NCBI GenBank assembly: GCA_050292445.1
Contig: JBNKLQ010000121.1
Coordinates: 1 to 17,402 of the forward strand
Direction: 5' to 3'
Origin: Leptofilum sp050292445
GTDB taxonomy: Bacteria > Chloroflexota > Anaerolineae > Promineifilales > Promineifilaceae
Length of the DNA: 17,402 bases
The notes below the pieces were generated by a model. It made no database searches and was not told the origin of the DNA. It saw only the letters and a list, made by a program, of their open reading frames with translations. The translations under genes and the position numbers were made by a program. This document shows positions 1 to 7,050 of the stretch, one piece after another. How positions within the stretch are numbered: position 1 is the first letter of the stretch; each line of letters opens with the position of its first letter.

Positions 1-232
1 TCTCTACTTTGTCAACGGGCTAGGCGGGCGCAGCATTTATAGCCTGGGGGACCCTGTGCCTGGCAGCGTTGTGCGGTATAATTTGGACTATGGGGCGATG
101 CGTCTAGAAGCAAGCCCGCTCTGTATCAACTTCAGCTTCTACAGCCGCGCTGGCAGCCTCATCGACAGCATCACCCTCTACAAACCCGATTACTTCGCGA
201 ATCAGATTTATTTACCTTTCACTGTGAAGTGA
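1..232 (+). CDS. Calcineurin-like metallophosphoesterase, C-terminal end (partial)
   Basis: This is an open frame entering from the left edge (codons from base 2) and ending at TGA 230-232; 76 residues are visible. The peptide contains FVNGLGGRS, then DPVPGSVVRYNLDYGAMRLE, then a beta-rich tail ending in ITLYKPD and a short hydrophobic end. This pattern of a conserved glycine-rich loop followed by R/Y-x-DYGAM matches the C-terminus of purple-acid-phosphatase-like secreted phosphoesterases. The metal ligands would lie upstream of the window, so catalytic competence cannot be judged. The next gene starts 28 bp downstream on the same strand, so the two may share a transcript. The family call rests on remembered similarity of the C-terminal motif only. 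Confidence 0.72.
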   Translation, partial: LYFVNGLGGRSIYSLGDPVPGSVVRYNLDYGAMRLEASPLCINFSFYSRAGSLIDSITLYKPDYFANQIYLPFTVK

Positions 233-260
233 ACCACCTTCTACGGAGTAAAACAGCTAA

Positions 261-1553
261 ATGAAGCGAAGACCCAACTTTCACGCGCCATTTTCTAAGT
301 GGCTTTTGCTGCTTGCCCTTTTTTTCCTGGCAAGCTGTTCACCAGCAACAGAAACCATTTCTTTTATGATTTCTGGCGATCCGGCCGAGCGGCAAGCCTA
401 TCTGGCTCTGGTGGCCGCCTTTGAAGAGGCACATCCAGAAATTGATATCGAAGTGACCCATATCCCCTCTGGCCGTGAATATCGCAATCGACTGTCTATC
501 GAATATGCTGCTGGTTCACCCCACGATGTGACCTTAATGAATTATCGCCGCTACGGGGCATTTGCCGCCAATGATTTATTGGAGCCATTGGGTCCCTACC
601 TGGCAGAAAGCGAGCTGATTCAACCAGAAGATTTCTATCCTATAACGATTGATGCTTTCACTTGGGATGGTGCGATCACCTGCATTCCCCAAAATATCTC
701 TAGCCTCGTGGTGTACTACAATCAGGATTTGTTTGATGCGGCCAACCTACCCTACCCGGCTGATGACTGGACCTGGGATGATTTTGTGAAAACGGCCGTT
801 GCCCTCACCCAAGATTTTGATAACGATGGCACCATCGACCAGTATGGCGCAGGCATCGACACCTCGCTTTACCGGCTGGCCCCGTTTGTCTGGCAAAATG
901 GTGCCCCCATCGTCAACAGCGATGAATTCCCCACCCGGCTCACCCTCACCCGTCCTCCCGCACAGGAAGCGCTGCAATGGTTTGTTGATTTGCGCCAGGT
1001 ACACGGTGTGGTACCCAACCGGGTAGAAGAAGCCGCTCAGGACAGTGAAAGCAGGTTTGTCGCTGGCACAACTGCCATGTTCTTCGACAGCCGCCGGGGC
1101 ACACCCACCTATCGCGAAATCGAAGATTTTGTGTGGGATGTCGCCCCACTGCCGCGCAACAAAGAAATAGCCGGTGTGCTGCACAGCGACGCCTACTGCC
1201 TCTCTAGCGCCACAGCCAACAAAGAGGCCGCCTGGACATTCATTGAATTTGCCAATTCATTTGAGGGCCAGACGATTATTGCCGGAAGCGGCCGTACCGT
1301 TCCTTCCCTCATTGCCGTAGCAGAGTCAGACGCCTTCCTTAACCCAGACCAGCTGCCAGCACGCAGCCGGGTCTGGGTAGATACAGTCGACACGCTGCGG
1401 CTGGTGCCCATCATTAGCACCTGGGAAGAAATTGAGGGCACCGCCAGCGAAGAAATTGAACGCGCCTTTTATGGTGATATTCCGGTTGAAGAGGCAGCCA
1501 TACTCATCGACACGCGCACCGAAGAATATTTCCAATTAGGCATCAGCCGATAA
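261..1553 (+). CDS. ABC transporter extracellular solute-binding lipoprotein (family 1, sugar type)
   Basis: A 430-residue lipid-anchored substrate-binding protein, presumably for a sugar or oligosaccharide ABC importer. Residues 1-26 form a lipoprotein signal: KRR, a hydrophobic run, then lipobox LASC with the lipidated cysteine at 26. The mature part has the family-1 layout: an N-terminal beta strand (ISFMISGDPAE), a helix with AAFEEAHPEIDIEV, the central PQNISSLVVYYNQDLFDAA segment, WTWDDFV, and the late AWTFIEFANSFEGQ block. DFDNDGTIDQYG (Asp185, 187, 189, 193) looks like the EF-hand-type calcium loop seen in some of these proteins. GGAG at 245-248 is the ribosome binding site, about 12 bp from the ATG. 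No permease or ATPase gene lies in the window, so it is an orphan or its partners are upstream. Substrate unknown. Confidence 0.9.
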   Translation: MKRRPNFHAPFSKWLLLLALFFLASCSPATETISFMISGDPAERQAYLALVAAFEEAHPEIDIEVTHIPSGREYRNRLSIEYAAGSPHDVTLMNYRRYGAFAANDLLEPLGPYLAESELIQPEDFYPITIDAFTWDGAITCIPQNISSLVVYYNQDLFDAANLPYPADDWTWDDFVKTAVALTQDFDNDGTIDQYGAGIDTSLYRLAPFVWQNGAPIVNSDEFPTRLTLTRPPAQEALQWFVDLRQVHGVVPNRVEEAAQDSESRFVAGTTAMFFDSRRGTPTYREIEDFVWDVAPLPRNKEIAGVLHSDAYCLSSATANKEAAWTFIEFANSFEGQTIIAGSGRTVPSLIAVAESDAFLNPDQLPARSRVWVDTVDTLRLVPIISTWEEIEGTASEEIERAFYGDIPVEEAAILIDTRTEEYFQLGISR

Positions 1554-1572
1554 CCTCTGTTCGGCGTTACTA

Positions 1573-1668
1573 AAACCTGACAGGCTCCATTCGCATTAAG
1601 TCAAAAAAGGCTCTTTGCCGGGCAAAATTTGCTCAATTTCATGCTCGTTTTAAAAGCCTGTCAGGTTT
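1573..1668. repeat. 14-bp inverted repeat pair around a 68-bp core
   Basis: AAACCTGACAGGCT at 1573-1586 is exactly inverted as AGCCTGTCAGGTTT at 1655-1668. A related GTCAGGCTTG follows at 1718-1727. The arms lie in the 208-bp gap between the solute-binding protein and the PP2C gene. The 68-bp core has no reading frame of note. The structure could be a small palindromic or MITE-like element, or a long-loop hairpin ending the upstream transcript; there is no good T-run after it. Confidence 0.6.
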
Positions 1669-1724
1669 GTTTCCGTACCAAGTAAAAATTTCCCTACGAT
1701 TTCCCTCTGGAACCGAAGTCAGGC

Positions 1725-1753
1725 TTGATCGTTTTTAGACAGGTGGGTTATAG
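1725..1753 (+). promoter_or_regulatory. Sigma-70-type promoter of the PP2C gene
   Basis: TTGATC (1725-1730) and TTATAG (1748-1753) are separated by exactly 17 bp. A start point about seven bases after the -10 would fall at 1760-1762, on the ATG itself, and no Shine-Dalgarno sequence precedes the gene. This predicts a leaderless mRNA. Confidence 0.5.
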
Positions 1754-1761
1754 TCTGAGTC

Positions 1762-2697
1762 ATGAGCAATCTTGGGCAGATCACTGCTATCCTCCGCACC
1801 GATACTGGCCGTGTCCGGGGCCACAACGAAGATTTTGTCTCCTATTGGGAACCATCAGACCGTGAAGCAGAAAAAGAAAACGGCTGGCTTTACATTGTCG
1901 CCGATGGCGTCGGTGGTGCTGACGCAGGTGAAGTGGCCAGCGAGTTAACCTCAGAGCACACCATCAATCATTATTTGGCACACACTGATGAAGCCAACTG
2001 GGGTCAGCGGTTGCTAAATGCTATGCAGGCGTCCAATTCTGAGCTGCGCCAATATGTGTTGGAACGGAACGACAACAGCCGCATGGCAACCACGATGGTG
2101 GCGGTCGTTTTGCAGGACAATCATGCTTATATTGCCAATGTGGGGGACAGTCGCGGCTATTTGTGGCGCAACGGCCGTATCCAGCAAATTACCAAAGACC
2201 AAAGCCTGGTAGCCAAACTGGTGGAAGAAGGCGCTATCACCGAGGAAGAAGCTAGTTTTCACCCCCGGCGCAACGTCATTTTATATAGCCTCGGCTCCGA
2301 ACGTTCCCCTAAAATTGACCTGTTTGAGCAAACGCTGCAAAAAGACGACATTTTGTTCCTCTGTTCAGATGGCTTAACCCGCCATGTGACAGATGCCGAA
2401 ATTGCCCTTACCCTAAATGAAGAATCACCAGAACAGGCCGCAACAACCCTTATTGGCAAAGCCAATGAGCGCGGCGGGGAAGACAATATTTCTGTAGCTG
2501 TGATTCGATATGAGAAAGAAACGGCCGTTTCTTCCCAAAAAAGCGCGCCAGCCAAAACACGCCCCCTCATTGTTACGGCAAACGCCTCGGCCAATGAACT
2601 GGTTTTAGACCGCCCCCTGCTCTGGATGTACACCGTAGCGCTTGGTCTGGCCCAGACCGTGTTAATATTTCTGGTTTGGCTTCTACTCCGTGTATAA
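1762..2697 (+). CDS. PP2C-family serine/threonine protein phosphatase with C-terminal membrane anchor
   Basis: A 311-residue Stp/PrpC-like metal-dependent phosphatase that removes phosphate from Ser/Thr of proteins modified by Hanks-type kinases. The canonical motifs are present in order: RGHNED (metal Asp24), ADGVGG (Asp48), VGDSRGYLWRNG (128-138), LCSDGL (Asp203) and GGEDNISV (Asp241). The catalytic domain ends near 250. A polar linker and one transmembrane segment follow (about 287-309), so the enzyme should face the cytoplasm from the membrane; soluble family members are about 245 residues. No kinase gene is adjacent in the window, although PP2C and PknB genes are often neighbours. It has its own promoter and a terminator 70 bp downstream, so it appears monocistronic. 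Confidence 0.93.
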   Translation: MSNLGQITAILRTDTGRVRGHNEDFVSYWEPSDREAEKENGWLYIVADGVGGADAGEVASELTSEHTINHYLAHTDEANWGQRLLNAMQASNSELRQYVLERNDNSRMATTMVAVVLQDNHAYIANVGDSRGYLWRNGRIQQITKDQSLVAKLVEEGAITEEEASFHPRRNVILYSLGSERSPKIDLFEQTLQKDDILFLCSDGLTRHVTDAEIALTLNEESPEQAATTLIGKANERGGEDNISVAVIRYEKETAVSSQKSAPAKTRPLIVTANASANELVLDRPLLWMYTVALGLAQTVLIFLVWLLLRV

Positions 2698-2769
2698 TAC
2701 CCTTGGCTTGTCCACAACTTACAATCCGTAAGATTGTTTCACGCACAAGAACCTTAAACTGAACAATCA

Positions 2770-2810
2770 AGAATTGTCGACATCGACCCGTTGTCGGCAA
2801 TTCTTTTTAT
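2770..2810 (+). terminator. Rho-independent terminator after the PP2C gene
   Basis: The arms AGAATTGTCGACA (2770-2782) and TGTCGGCAATTCT (2792-2804) form a 13-bp stem with one U-G wobble and a 9-nt loop. A T-rich tail follows at 2804-2811. It lies between the PP2C and RNase J genes and separates the two transcripts. Confidence 0.85.
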
Positions 2811-2899
2811 TCCATTGGGAACGGCCGTTCGGCTTCCTTCTCAATAACACTTAACATAATCGAGGTAGCGTTGTCTGCCTTGTCACCTTCGGAGGTTTT

Positions 2900-4540
2900 A
2901 TGAACAACAAACTGCGCATCACGCCGCTGGGCGGATGCGGGGAAATTGGCAAAAACATGACCGCCATTGAGTACGACGATGAAATCGTGGTGATCGACGC
3001 GGGCATCATGTTTCCCCAAAATGATATGCTGGGGGTAGATGCCATTATTCCTGACTACAAATACTTGATGGACAAGCTAGACAAAATCGTAGCCGTCCTG
3101 ATTACCCACGGCCACGAGGACCATGTGGGCGCTTTACCGCACGTCATGCGCGACATCGACGCCCCCATTTACGCCACGCCGCTCACCATTGGCCTCATCG
3201 ATGTGAAAATGCGGCGCGCTGGCCTGAAAAAAGAGGTAGAGCTAATCACCATTCAGGCAGGCGACACCTTTACCGTCGGGCGTCATTTTACCGTAGAACC
3301 CTTCCACGTCGCCCACAGTATTCCCGACTGCGTGGGGTTTGGCATCACCACACCTGCTGGATTGATTGTTCACACCGGGGATTACAAATTTGACCATACC
3401 CCGGCCGATGGCTGGCCCCCAGACTTTGCCAAAATTGCCGAATTTTCCCAGCGTGGGGTGCTTTGCCTACTGGCCGACAGCACCAATGCCGACCGTCCCG
3501 GCTGGACCAAATCGGAAAAGGAAATTGAGGTCGCTTTTGAGGATATGTTCCGGGATGCCCCAGGGCGCATCATTGTGGCCAGCTTCGCCTCGCTTATCTC
3601 CCGCATTCAGCTGGTAGCAGACACGGCCGAAAAATACGGCCGTTACCTGGCCATCACCGGCCGCTCCATGCGCGACAACACCAAAATGGCGATGGAACTG
3701 GGCTATCTGGACATCGATGAAGCAACCCTCATCGACATCAGTGACATCTCCTCCCTACCCCCACAGCGCGTGGTAATTATGGCCACCGGTTCACAGGGCG
3801 AACCCACCGCCGTGATGGGGCGTCTGGCACGCGGCAACCACAATCGTCTGCAAATAGAAGAAAGCGACACCGTGGTGCTCTCCGCCCACGCCATCCCCGG
3901 CAACGAGGAGCTTGTCTACCGCACCATCAACCAGCTGTTCCGGCGCGGCGCGAATGTGCTATACGAAAACATCGCCGATGTGCACGTCTCCGGCCACGCC
4001 AGCCAGGAAGAGATGAAGTTGATGATCAACCTGGTACGGCCGAAATATTTAATGCCCGTTCACGGTGAGCTGCGTCATCTAAAACAACATGCCGTAATGG
4101 CCAAAGAGTTAGGCATCCCTGCTGAAAATATTGCCATCATCGAAAATGGCACACCAGTGGATTTAACGGCTGATTCGCTAGAAATTATGCCGCGTATGCG
4201 TGGTGGCTACATTTTTGTGGATGGCGATAGTGTGGGTGAAATTGATTGGCCTGTGCTGCGTGACCGGGAAAAATTGGCCCAAAGCGGTCTTATTTTTGCC
4301 GTTGTCAGTCTGAACGGCAACGGGCAAATGTTGGGCCAGCCAGAAATTATTTCTCGCGGTTTTATTGATCGACGGGACGAGGATGACCTGCTAGACAGCG
4401 CCAAAGAAACGATTGAGCGCACAGTAAAGCAGTTTGATGGCCAGGGCAAAGGTCTTAGCAAAAAAATCGAGGGGGCGTTGAGCCGCTTCCTTTATGCAGA
4501 AACCGGCCGCAGGCCCATTGTACAAGTGGTGATTAAATAA
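2900..4540 (+). CDS. rnj: Ribonuclease J
   Basis: A 546-residue metallo-beta-lactamase/beta-CASP ribonuclease, the usual size for RNase J, which combines 5'-3' exonuclease and endonuclease activity in mRNA decay and rRNA maturation. The sequence opens with the family hallmark LRITPLGGCGEIGKN. Zinc-site motifs are intact: HGHEDH (His70, His72, Asp74, His75), AHSIPD (His139) and HTGDYKFD (Asp161). The beta-CASP part has TGSQGE, then HVSGHA (362-367) and MPVHGE (His388). The C-terminal domain ends in GRRPIVQVVIK. The ribosome binding site is GGAGG at 2891-2895, only 4 bp before the ATG, but this start matches the family. The gene stands alone between two terminators. Confidence 0.96.
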   Translation: MNNKLRITPLGGCGEIGKNMTAIEYDDEIVVIDAGIMFPQNDMLGVDAIIPDYKYLMDKLDKIVAVLITHGHEDHVGALPHVMRDIDAPIYATPLTIGLIDVKMRRAGLKKEVELITIQAGDTFTVGRHFTVEPFHVAHSIPDCVGFGITTPAGLIVHTGDYKFDHTPADGWPPDFAKIAEFSQRGVLCLLADSTNADRPGWTKSEKEIEVAFEDMFRDAPGRIIVASFASLISRIQLVADTAEKYGRYLAITGRSMRDNTKMAMELGYLDIDEATLIDISDISSLPPQRVVIMATGSQGEPTAVMGRLARGNHNRLQIEESDTVVLSAHAIPGNEELVYRTINQLFRRGANVLYENIADVHVSGHASQEEMKLMINLVRPKYLMPVHGELRHLKQHAVMAKELGIPAENIAIIENGTPVDLTADSLEIMPRMRGGYIFVDGDSVGEIDWPVLRDREKLAQSGLIFAVVSLNGNGQMLGQPEIISRGFIDRRDEDDLLDSAKETIERTVKQFDGQGKGLSKKIEGALSRFLYAETGRRPIVQVVIK

Positions 4541-4563
4541 CAAACTGGGCAAGATTGGACCAA

Positions 4564-4593
4564 TCTCTAAAAATTATTTGCAACTTTTAGAGA
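4564..4593. repeat. Small A/T-rich hairpin between convergent genes
   Basis: TCTCTAAAA (4564-4572) is inverted as TTTTAGAGA (4585-4593) with a 12-nt loop. It sits between the RNase J stop and the stop of the minus-strand reading frame, overlapping the latter. There is no clear T-run on either strand, so a role in termination is only possible. Confidence 0.35.
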
Positions 4594-5153
4594 AATGAAT
4601 CCGCTGCTTCTGTTTGGTCCAGCAAACTAAAATCGAATTGGGTGAGCGTGGTGGGTACCTGCCACCAGGTAACTCTTGCGGAAGCAAACGGCCGTTTCAA
4701 TTGAGACGGCCGTTTTATTTTTGTCGGCGCACTGACTGACGCATCCGGCAGCAAAATGGCACTCAACAACTTGCCCTTCGCCAGCGACGTGTTCCGGTCT
4801 GGGAACACATAAGCCGGCAGTTTAGCGTACAGTTCCAGCTCCCGCACAAAATATTGTTCGCTCGTCCCTTGCCGATCAAAACCAAAAATCTCGGCCCGAG
4901 GAAAACGGTTGCCATTTTCCCGCACCCATTCATAGAGAGCCAGACCCCGCACTTCTCCACCCCAATCATCAATCAAAAAACTGGGGAAAAAGTGCGCTTC
5001 TGTGCCCATGAGGACAAAGGCAAAGCGCAAAATGAGCAAATCGGCCGTATCCGGTGCTGGTTTAGGATTCATGAGCATCAGAGCCAAACGGCCGTTTCCC
5101 CCCGCCTCCTCTAATAATCGCCCACTCACCCGCTGCCCTACTGCTTTCGCCAT
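4587..5153 (-). CDS. Hypothetical protein, no family recognised
   Basis: A minus-strand frame of 188 residues, convergent with RNase J and divergent from the TPR gene. Residues 1 to about 135 look like a folded soluble domain, with alternating hydrophobic stretches (DLLILRFAFVLMG, FFPSFLIDDWGGEVRGLALYEWV, YFVRELELYAKLPAYVFP). No signal peptide or transmembrane helix is evident and no catalytic motif is recognised. The last 45 residues (KIKRPSQLKRPFASA onward) run through a 30-bp palindrome that works as the RNase J terminator on the other strand, so the true end may be shorter or the tail recently acquired. There is no convincing ribosome binding site before the ATG. It could be a real accessory gene or a degraded one. 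Confidence 0.5.
   Translation of the reverse strand: MAKAVGQRVSGRLLEEAGGNGRLALMLMNPKPAPDTADLLILRFAFVLMGTEAHFFPSFLIDDWGGEVRGLALYEWVRENGNRFPRAEIFGFDRQGTSEQYFVRELELYAKLPAYVFPDRNTSLAKGKLLSAILLPDASVSAPTKIKRPSQLKRPFASARVTWWQVPTTLTQFDFSLLDQTEAADSFL
4686..4722 (+). terminator. Rho-independent terminator of RNase J, built from two ACGGCCGT palindromes
   Basis: AAACGGCCGTTTC (4686-4698), a 4-nt AATT loop and GAGACGGCCGTTT (4703-4715) form a 13-bp stem with one G-U wobble. TTTTATTTTT follows on the plus strand. It lies 145 bp beyond the RNase J stop and points in the right direction; on the minus strand no T-run follows. The two arms are each a copy of the window-wide ACGGCCGT repeat. Confidence 0.7.
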
Positions 5154-5175
5154 ACAAACTACCCATCAATCCTGT

Positions 5176-5200
5176 CTGTGAAAAACTGTGTTTATCTGTG
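5176..5200. repeat. Three CTGTG units at exact 10-bp spacing
   Basis: CTGTG occurs at 5176, 5186 and 5196, one helical turn apart, in the 211-bp divergent region between the hypothetical minus-strand gene and the TPR gene. Inverted relatives (ACACAGATG, then CTCTGTGG) occur about 120-140 bp downstream near 5319-5345. It could be a dispersed repeat remnant or a phased protein-binding site. No confident promoter was found in this region. Confidence 0.4.
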
Positions 5201-5364
5201 CCTATCACGTTGACGATACCAAAACGGCCGTAAACCGACAAGATTCAGGTTGCGAGTTTGCCTCGCACTGTCTATCATTCCACCCAAACGCACACATTCC
5301 ACTTAAGGACACAGATGCCCTCTTTTTACTCTGTGGCCCTTGTGGCAATTTCAGGAGAAAATTA

Positions 5365-5856
5365 GTGATTGAAGAAACCATCGCCCGCGCTAAAAAACTA
5401 CGCCGCGAAGATGAGCTAGACGCCTCACAAGAGCTGCTGCTCGATTTGCTGACGGAGCATCCCAACGATCCCCTCGTCCTATACGAAGTTGGTGGCTCCT
5501 ACGACGTCATGGGTGAAGAAAAAGAAGCCATTCCCTTCTACCAAAAAGCAATCAAAGCTGGGCTAGATGGGGATGATTTGCAGGAATGCCTCGTTTGCCT
5601 GGGTAGCAGCCAGCGCAACGTGGGTGATTTTGAAGAAGCAGTCGAAACGCTGGAAAAAGTTGTGGACCAATTCCCAGATGACAACAGCGGCAAGGTTTTT
5701 TTGGCGCTGGCATATTACAGCGAAGCCCGGGAAGATGAAGCGGTCCGTCTACTGTTGGAACTGCTGCTAGAAACCACCAACGACCAAAAAATCCTCGACT
5801 ACGCCGACCCGCTGGATTACTACAAAGACAATCTCGATGAAGTTTGGGACGATTGA
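5365..5856 (+). CDS. Tetratricopeptide repeat protein
   Basis: An acidic soluble protein of 163 residues built almost wholly of TPR helices, likely a protein-interaction scaffold. Repeat-like units lie at about 4-33, 36-67 (LYEVGGSYDVMGEEKEAIPF), 72-105 (CLGSSQRNVGDFEEAVETLE) and 107-140 (KVFLALAYYSEAREDEAVRL); the tail is rich in Asp and Tyr. I chose GTG 5365 because AGGAG at 5353-5357 sits 7 bp upstream and the TPR pattern begins right there. The frame stays open back to 5188, but those 59 residues are low-quality and overlap the CTGTG repeat region. It stands alone, followed by two inverted repeats. The partner is unknown. Confidence 0.8.
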   Translation: MIEETIARAKKLRREDELDASQELLLDLLTEHPNDPLVLYEVGGSYDVMGEEKEAIPFYQKAIKAGLDGDDLQECLVCLGSSQRNVGDFEEAVETLEKVVDQFPDDNSGKVFLALAYYSEAREDEAVRLLLELLLETTNDQKILDYADPLDYYKDNLDEVWDD

Positions 5857-5870
5857 TTCACGAGCGTGAA
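5857..5870. promoter_or_regulatory. Perfect palindrome TTCACG-AG-CGTGAA, possible operator
   Basis: A 14-bp perfect inverted repeat starts at the base after the TPR stop codon and lies 62 bp before the dehydrogenase ATG. Its size and symmetry suit a dimeric repressor, but no regulator gene is adjacent. The role is inferred. Confidence 0.35.
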
Positions 5871-5877
5871 ACATGAC

Positions 5878-5915
5878 AAGGTGATGCATGAGAGGTTCTT
5901 CTCATGCATCACTTT
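5878..5915 (+). terminator. Strong hairpin between TPR and dehydrogenase genes
   Basis: GTGATGCATGAGA (5881-5893) is perfectly inverted as TCTCATGCATCAC (5900-5912) with a 6-nt loop; one G-U and two A-T pairs extend the stem to 16 bp. Only TTT follows, so it may be a weak terminator for the TPR gene, a processing site, or a leader hairpin for the dehydrogenase, whose ATG is 20 bp beyond the arm. Confidence 0.55.
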
Positions 5916-5932
5916 AACCAAAGGATTTCCCA

Positions 5933-6964
5933 ATGAAAGCAGTTGTATTTTATGAACATGGTCTGCTAGAAAACGTGCAGTTCACCGATGTACCAGAGCC
6001 GCAAATTGGCCCAGACGAGGTGCTGTTGGAAGTAAAAGCCGCCGCACTGAACCGGCTTGATTTATGGGTCCTGGCTGGTTGGCCGGGATTGAACTTGAAG
6101 CTGCCCCACATCATGGGCAGCGATGGCGCTGGTGTCGTGGCCCAGGTTGGGGCAAACGTCACCGATTTTGCCGTCGGTGACCGGGTGGCGGTGAACCCCA
6201 CGCGGGGCAGTGACACTGATTATTTTGGGCGGCGTGGCTTAGACAACATGAGCGATAATTTTGCCATTTTAGGCGAACATGAAGACGGTTTTTTTGCGGA
6301 ATATTCGGCCGTTCCCGCCCGTAACTTGCTCAAAATGCCAGAGCATGCCAATTTCAAAGACGCCGCCGCTGCTTCCCTGGTGTACGTCACCGCCTGGCAT
6401 TCTCTCATCACCCGGGGTGGCTTGCAGGCTGGCGAAACGGTACTCATCGTGGGTGCAGGCGGGGGTGTCAACACAGCCGCCATTCAGGTAGCCAAACTGG
6501 CTGGGGCCGAACGCATCTATGTAGTGGGTTCCTCAGCAGAAAAGCTGGCCAAAGCCGAAGCGTTGGGTGCCGATGTGCTTTTCAACCGGCATGAGGTCGA
6601 TTGGGGCAAAGCGATCTTTAAGGCTACCAACCGGCGCGGCGTCGATGTCGTGGTGGATAACGTCGGTGCAGCGACTTTCCACACCTCACTACGCGCCCTC
6701 AAAAAAGGGGGGCGGCTGCTCACCGTAGGCAATACCAGCGGCCCCAAATTTGAGATCGATAACCGGCTTATTTTTGGCAAACATCTCAGCATTATTGGCA
6801 GCACCATGGGTACCTCAGCCGATTATGCTACGGTGATGAATTTAATTTTTAACGGCCGTTTACAATCCGTCATTGATACTGTCTACCCCCTTAGCGAAGG
6901 CCTCACCGCCCTAAAACGGCTGGAAGAAGGCGACGTCACAGGTAAACTTGTCCTGACACCGTAG
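5933..6964 (+). CDS. Zinc-type medium-chain alcohol dehydrogenase/quinone reductase homologue without zinc ligands
   Basis: A 343-residue MDR-superfamily oxidoreductase. The GroES-like half (about 1-125) carries the substrate cleft: EVLLEVKAAALNRLDLWV, then HIMGSDGAGVV (59-69) in the place of the GHE zinc motif. The Rossmann half has VLIVGAGGGVNTAAIQVAKL with the glycine loop at 174-179, followed by GRGVDVV-type and GGRLLTVG segments; NAD(P)H is the expected cofactor. Where related zinc enzymes have the four-cysteine structural lobe, this protein reads NPTRGSDTDYFGRRGLDNMS, and the whole protein contains no cysteine. It is therefore probably a zinc-independent reductase of the quinone/enoyl reductase type. 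AAAGGA about 10 bp before the ATG serves as ribosome binding site. Substrate unknown. Confidence 0.9.
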   Translation: MKAVVFYEHGLLENVQFTDVPEPQIGPDEVLLEVKAAALNRLDLWVLAGWPGLNLKLPHIMGSDGAGVVAQVGANVTDFAVGDRVAVNPTRGSDTDYFGRRGLDNMSDNFAILGEHEDGFFAEYSAVPARNLLKMPEHANFKDAAAASLVYVTAWHSLITRGGLQAGETVLIVGAGGGVNTAAIQVAKLAGAERIYVVGSSAEKLAKAEALGADVLFNRHEVDWGKAIFKATNRRGVDVVVDNVGAATFHTSLRALKKGGRLLTVGNTSGPKFEIDNRLIFGKHLSIIGSTMGTSADYATVMNLIFNGRLQSVIDTVYPLSEGLTALKRLEEGDVTGKLVLTP

Positions 6965-7050
6965 CCTGGACGGGCCAAAACCAAAAGGATTTTTATCAAC
7001 AGATTATCTTCTTACTCACCAGGCAAATTTCCGCCTGACAAAACACCTAT

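Noticed and set aside
5188..5364. N-terminal extension of the TPR gene
   Set aside because: No ribosome binding site, poor protein-like quality and repeat DNA; GTG 5365 has AGGAG at good spacing.
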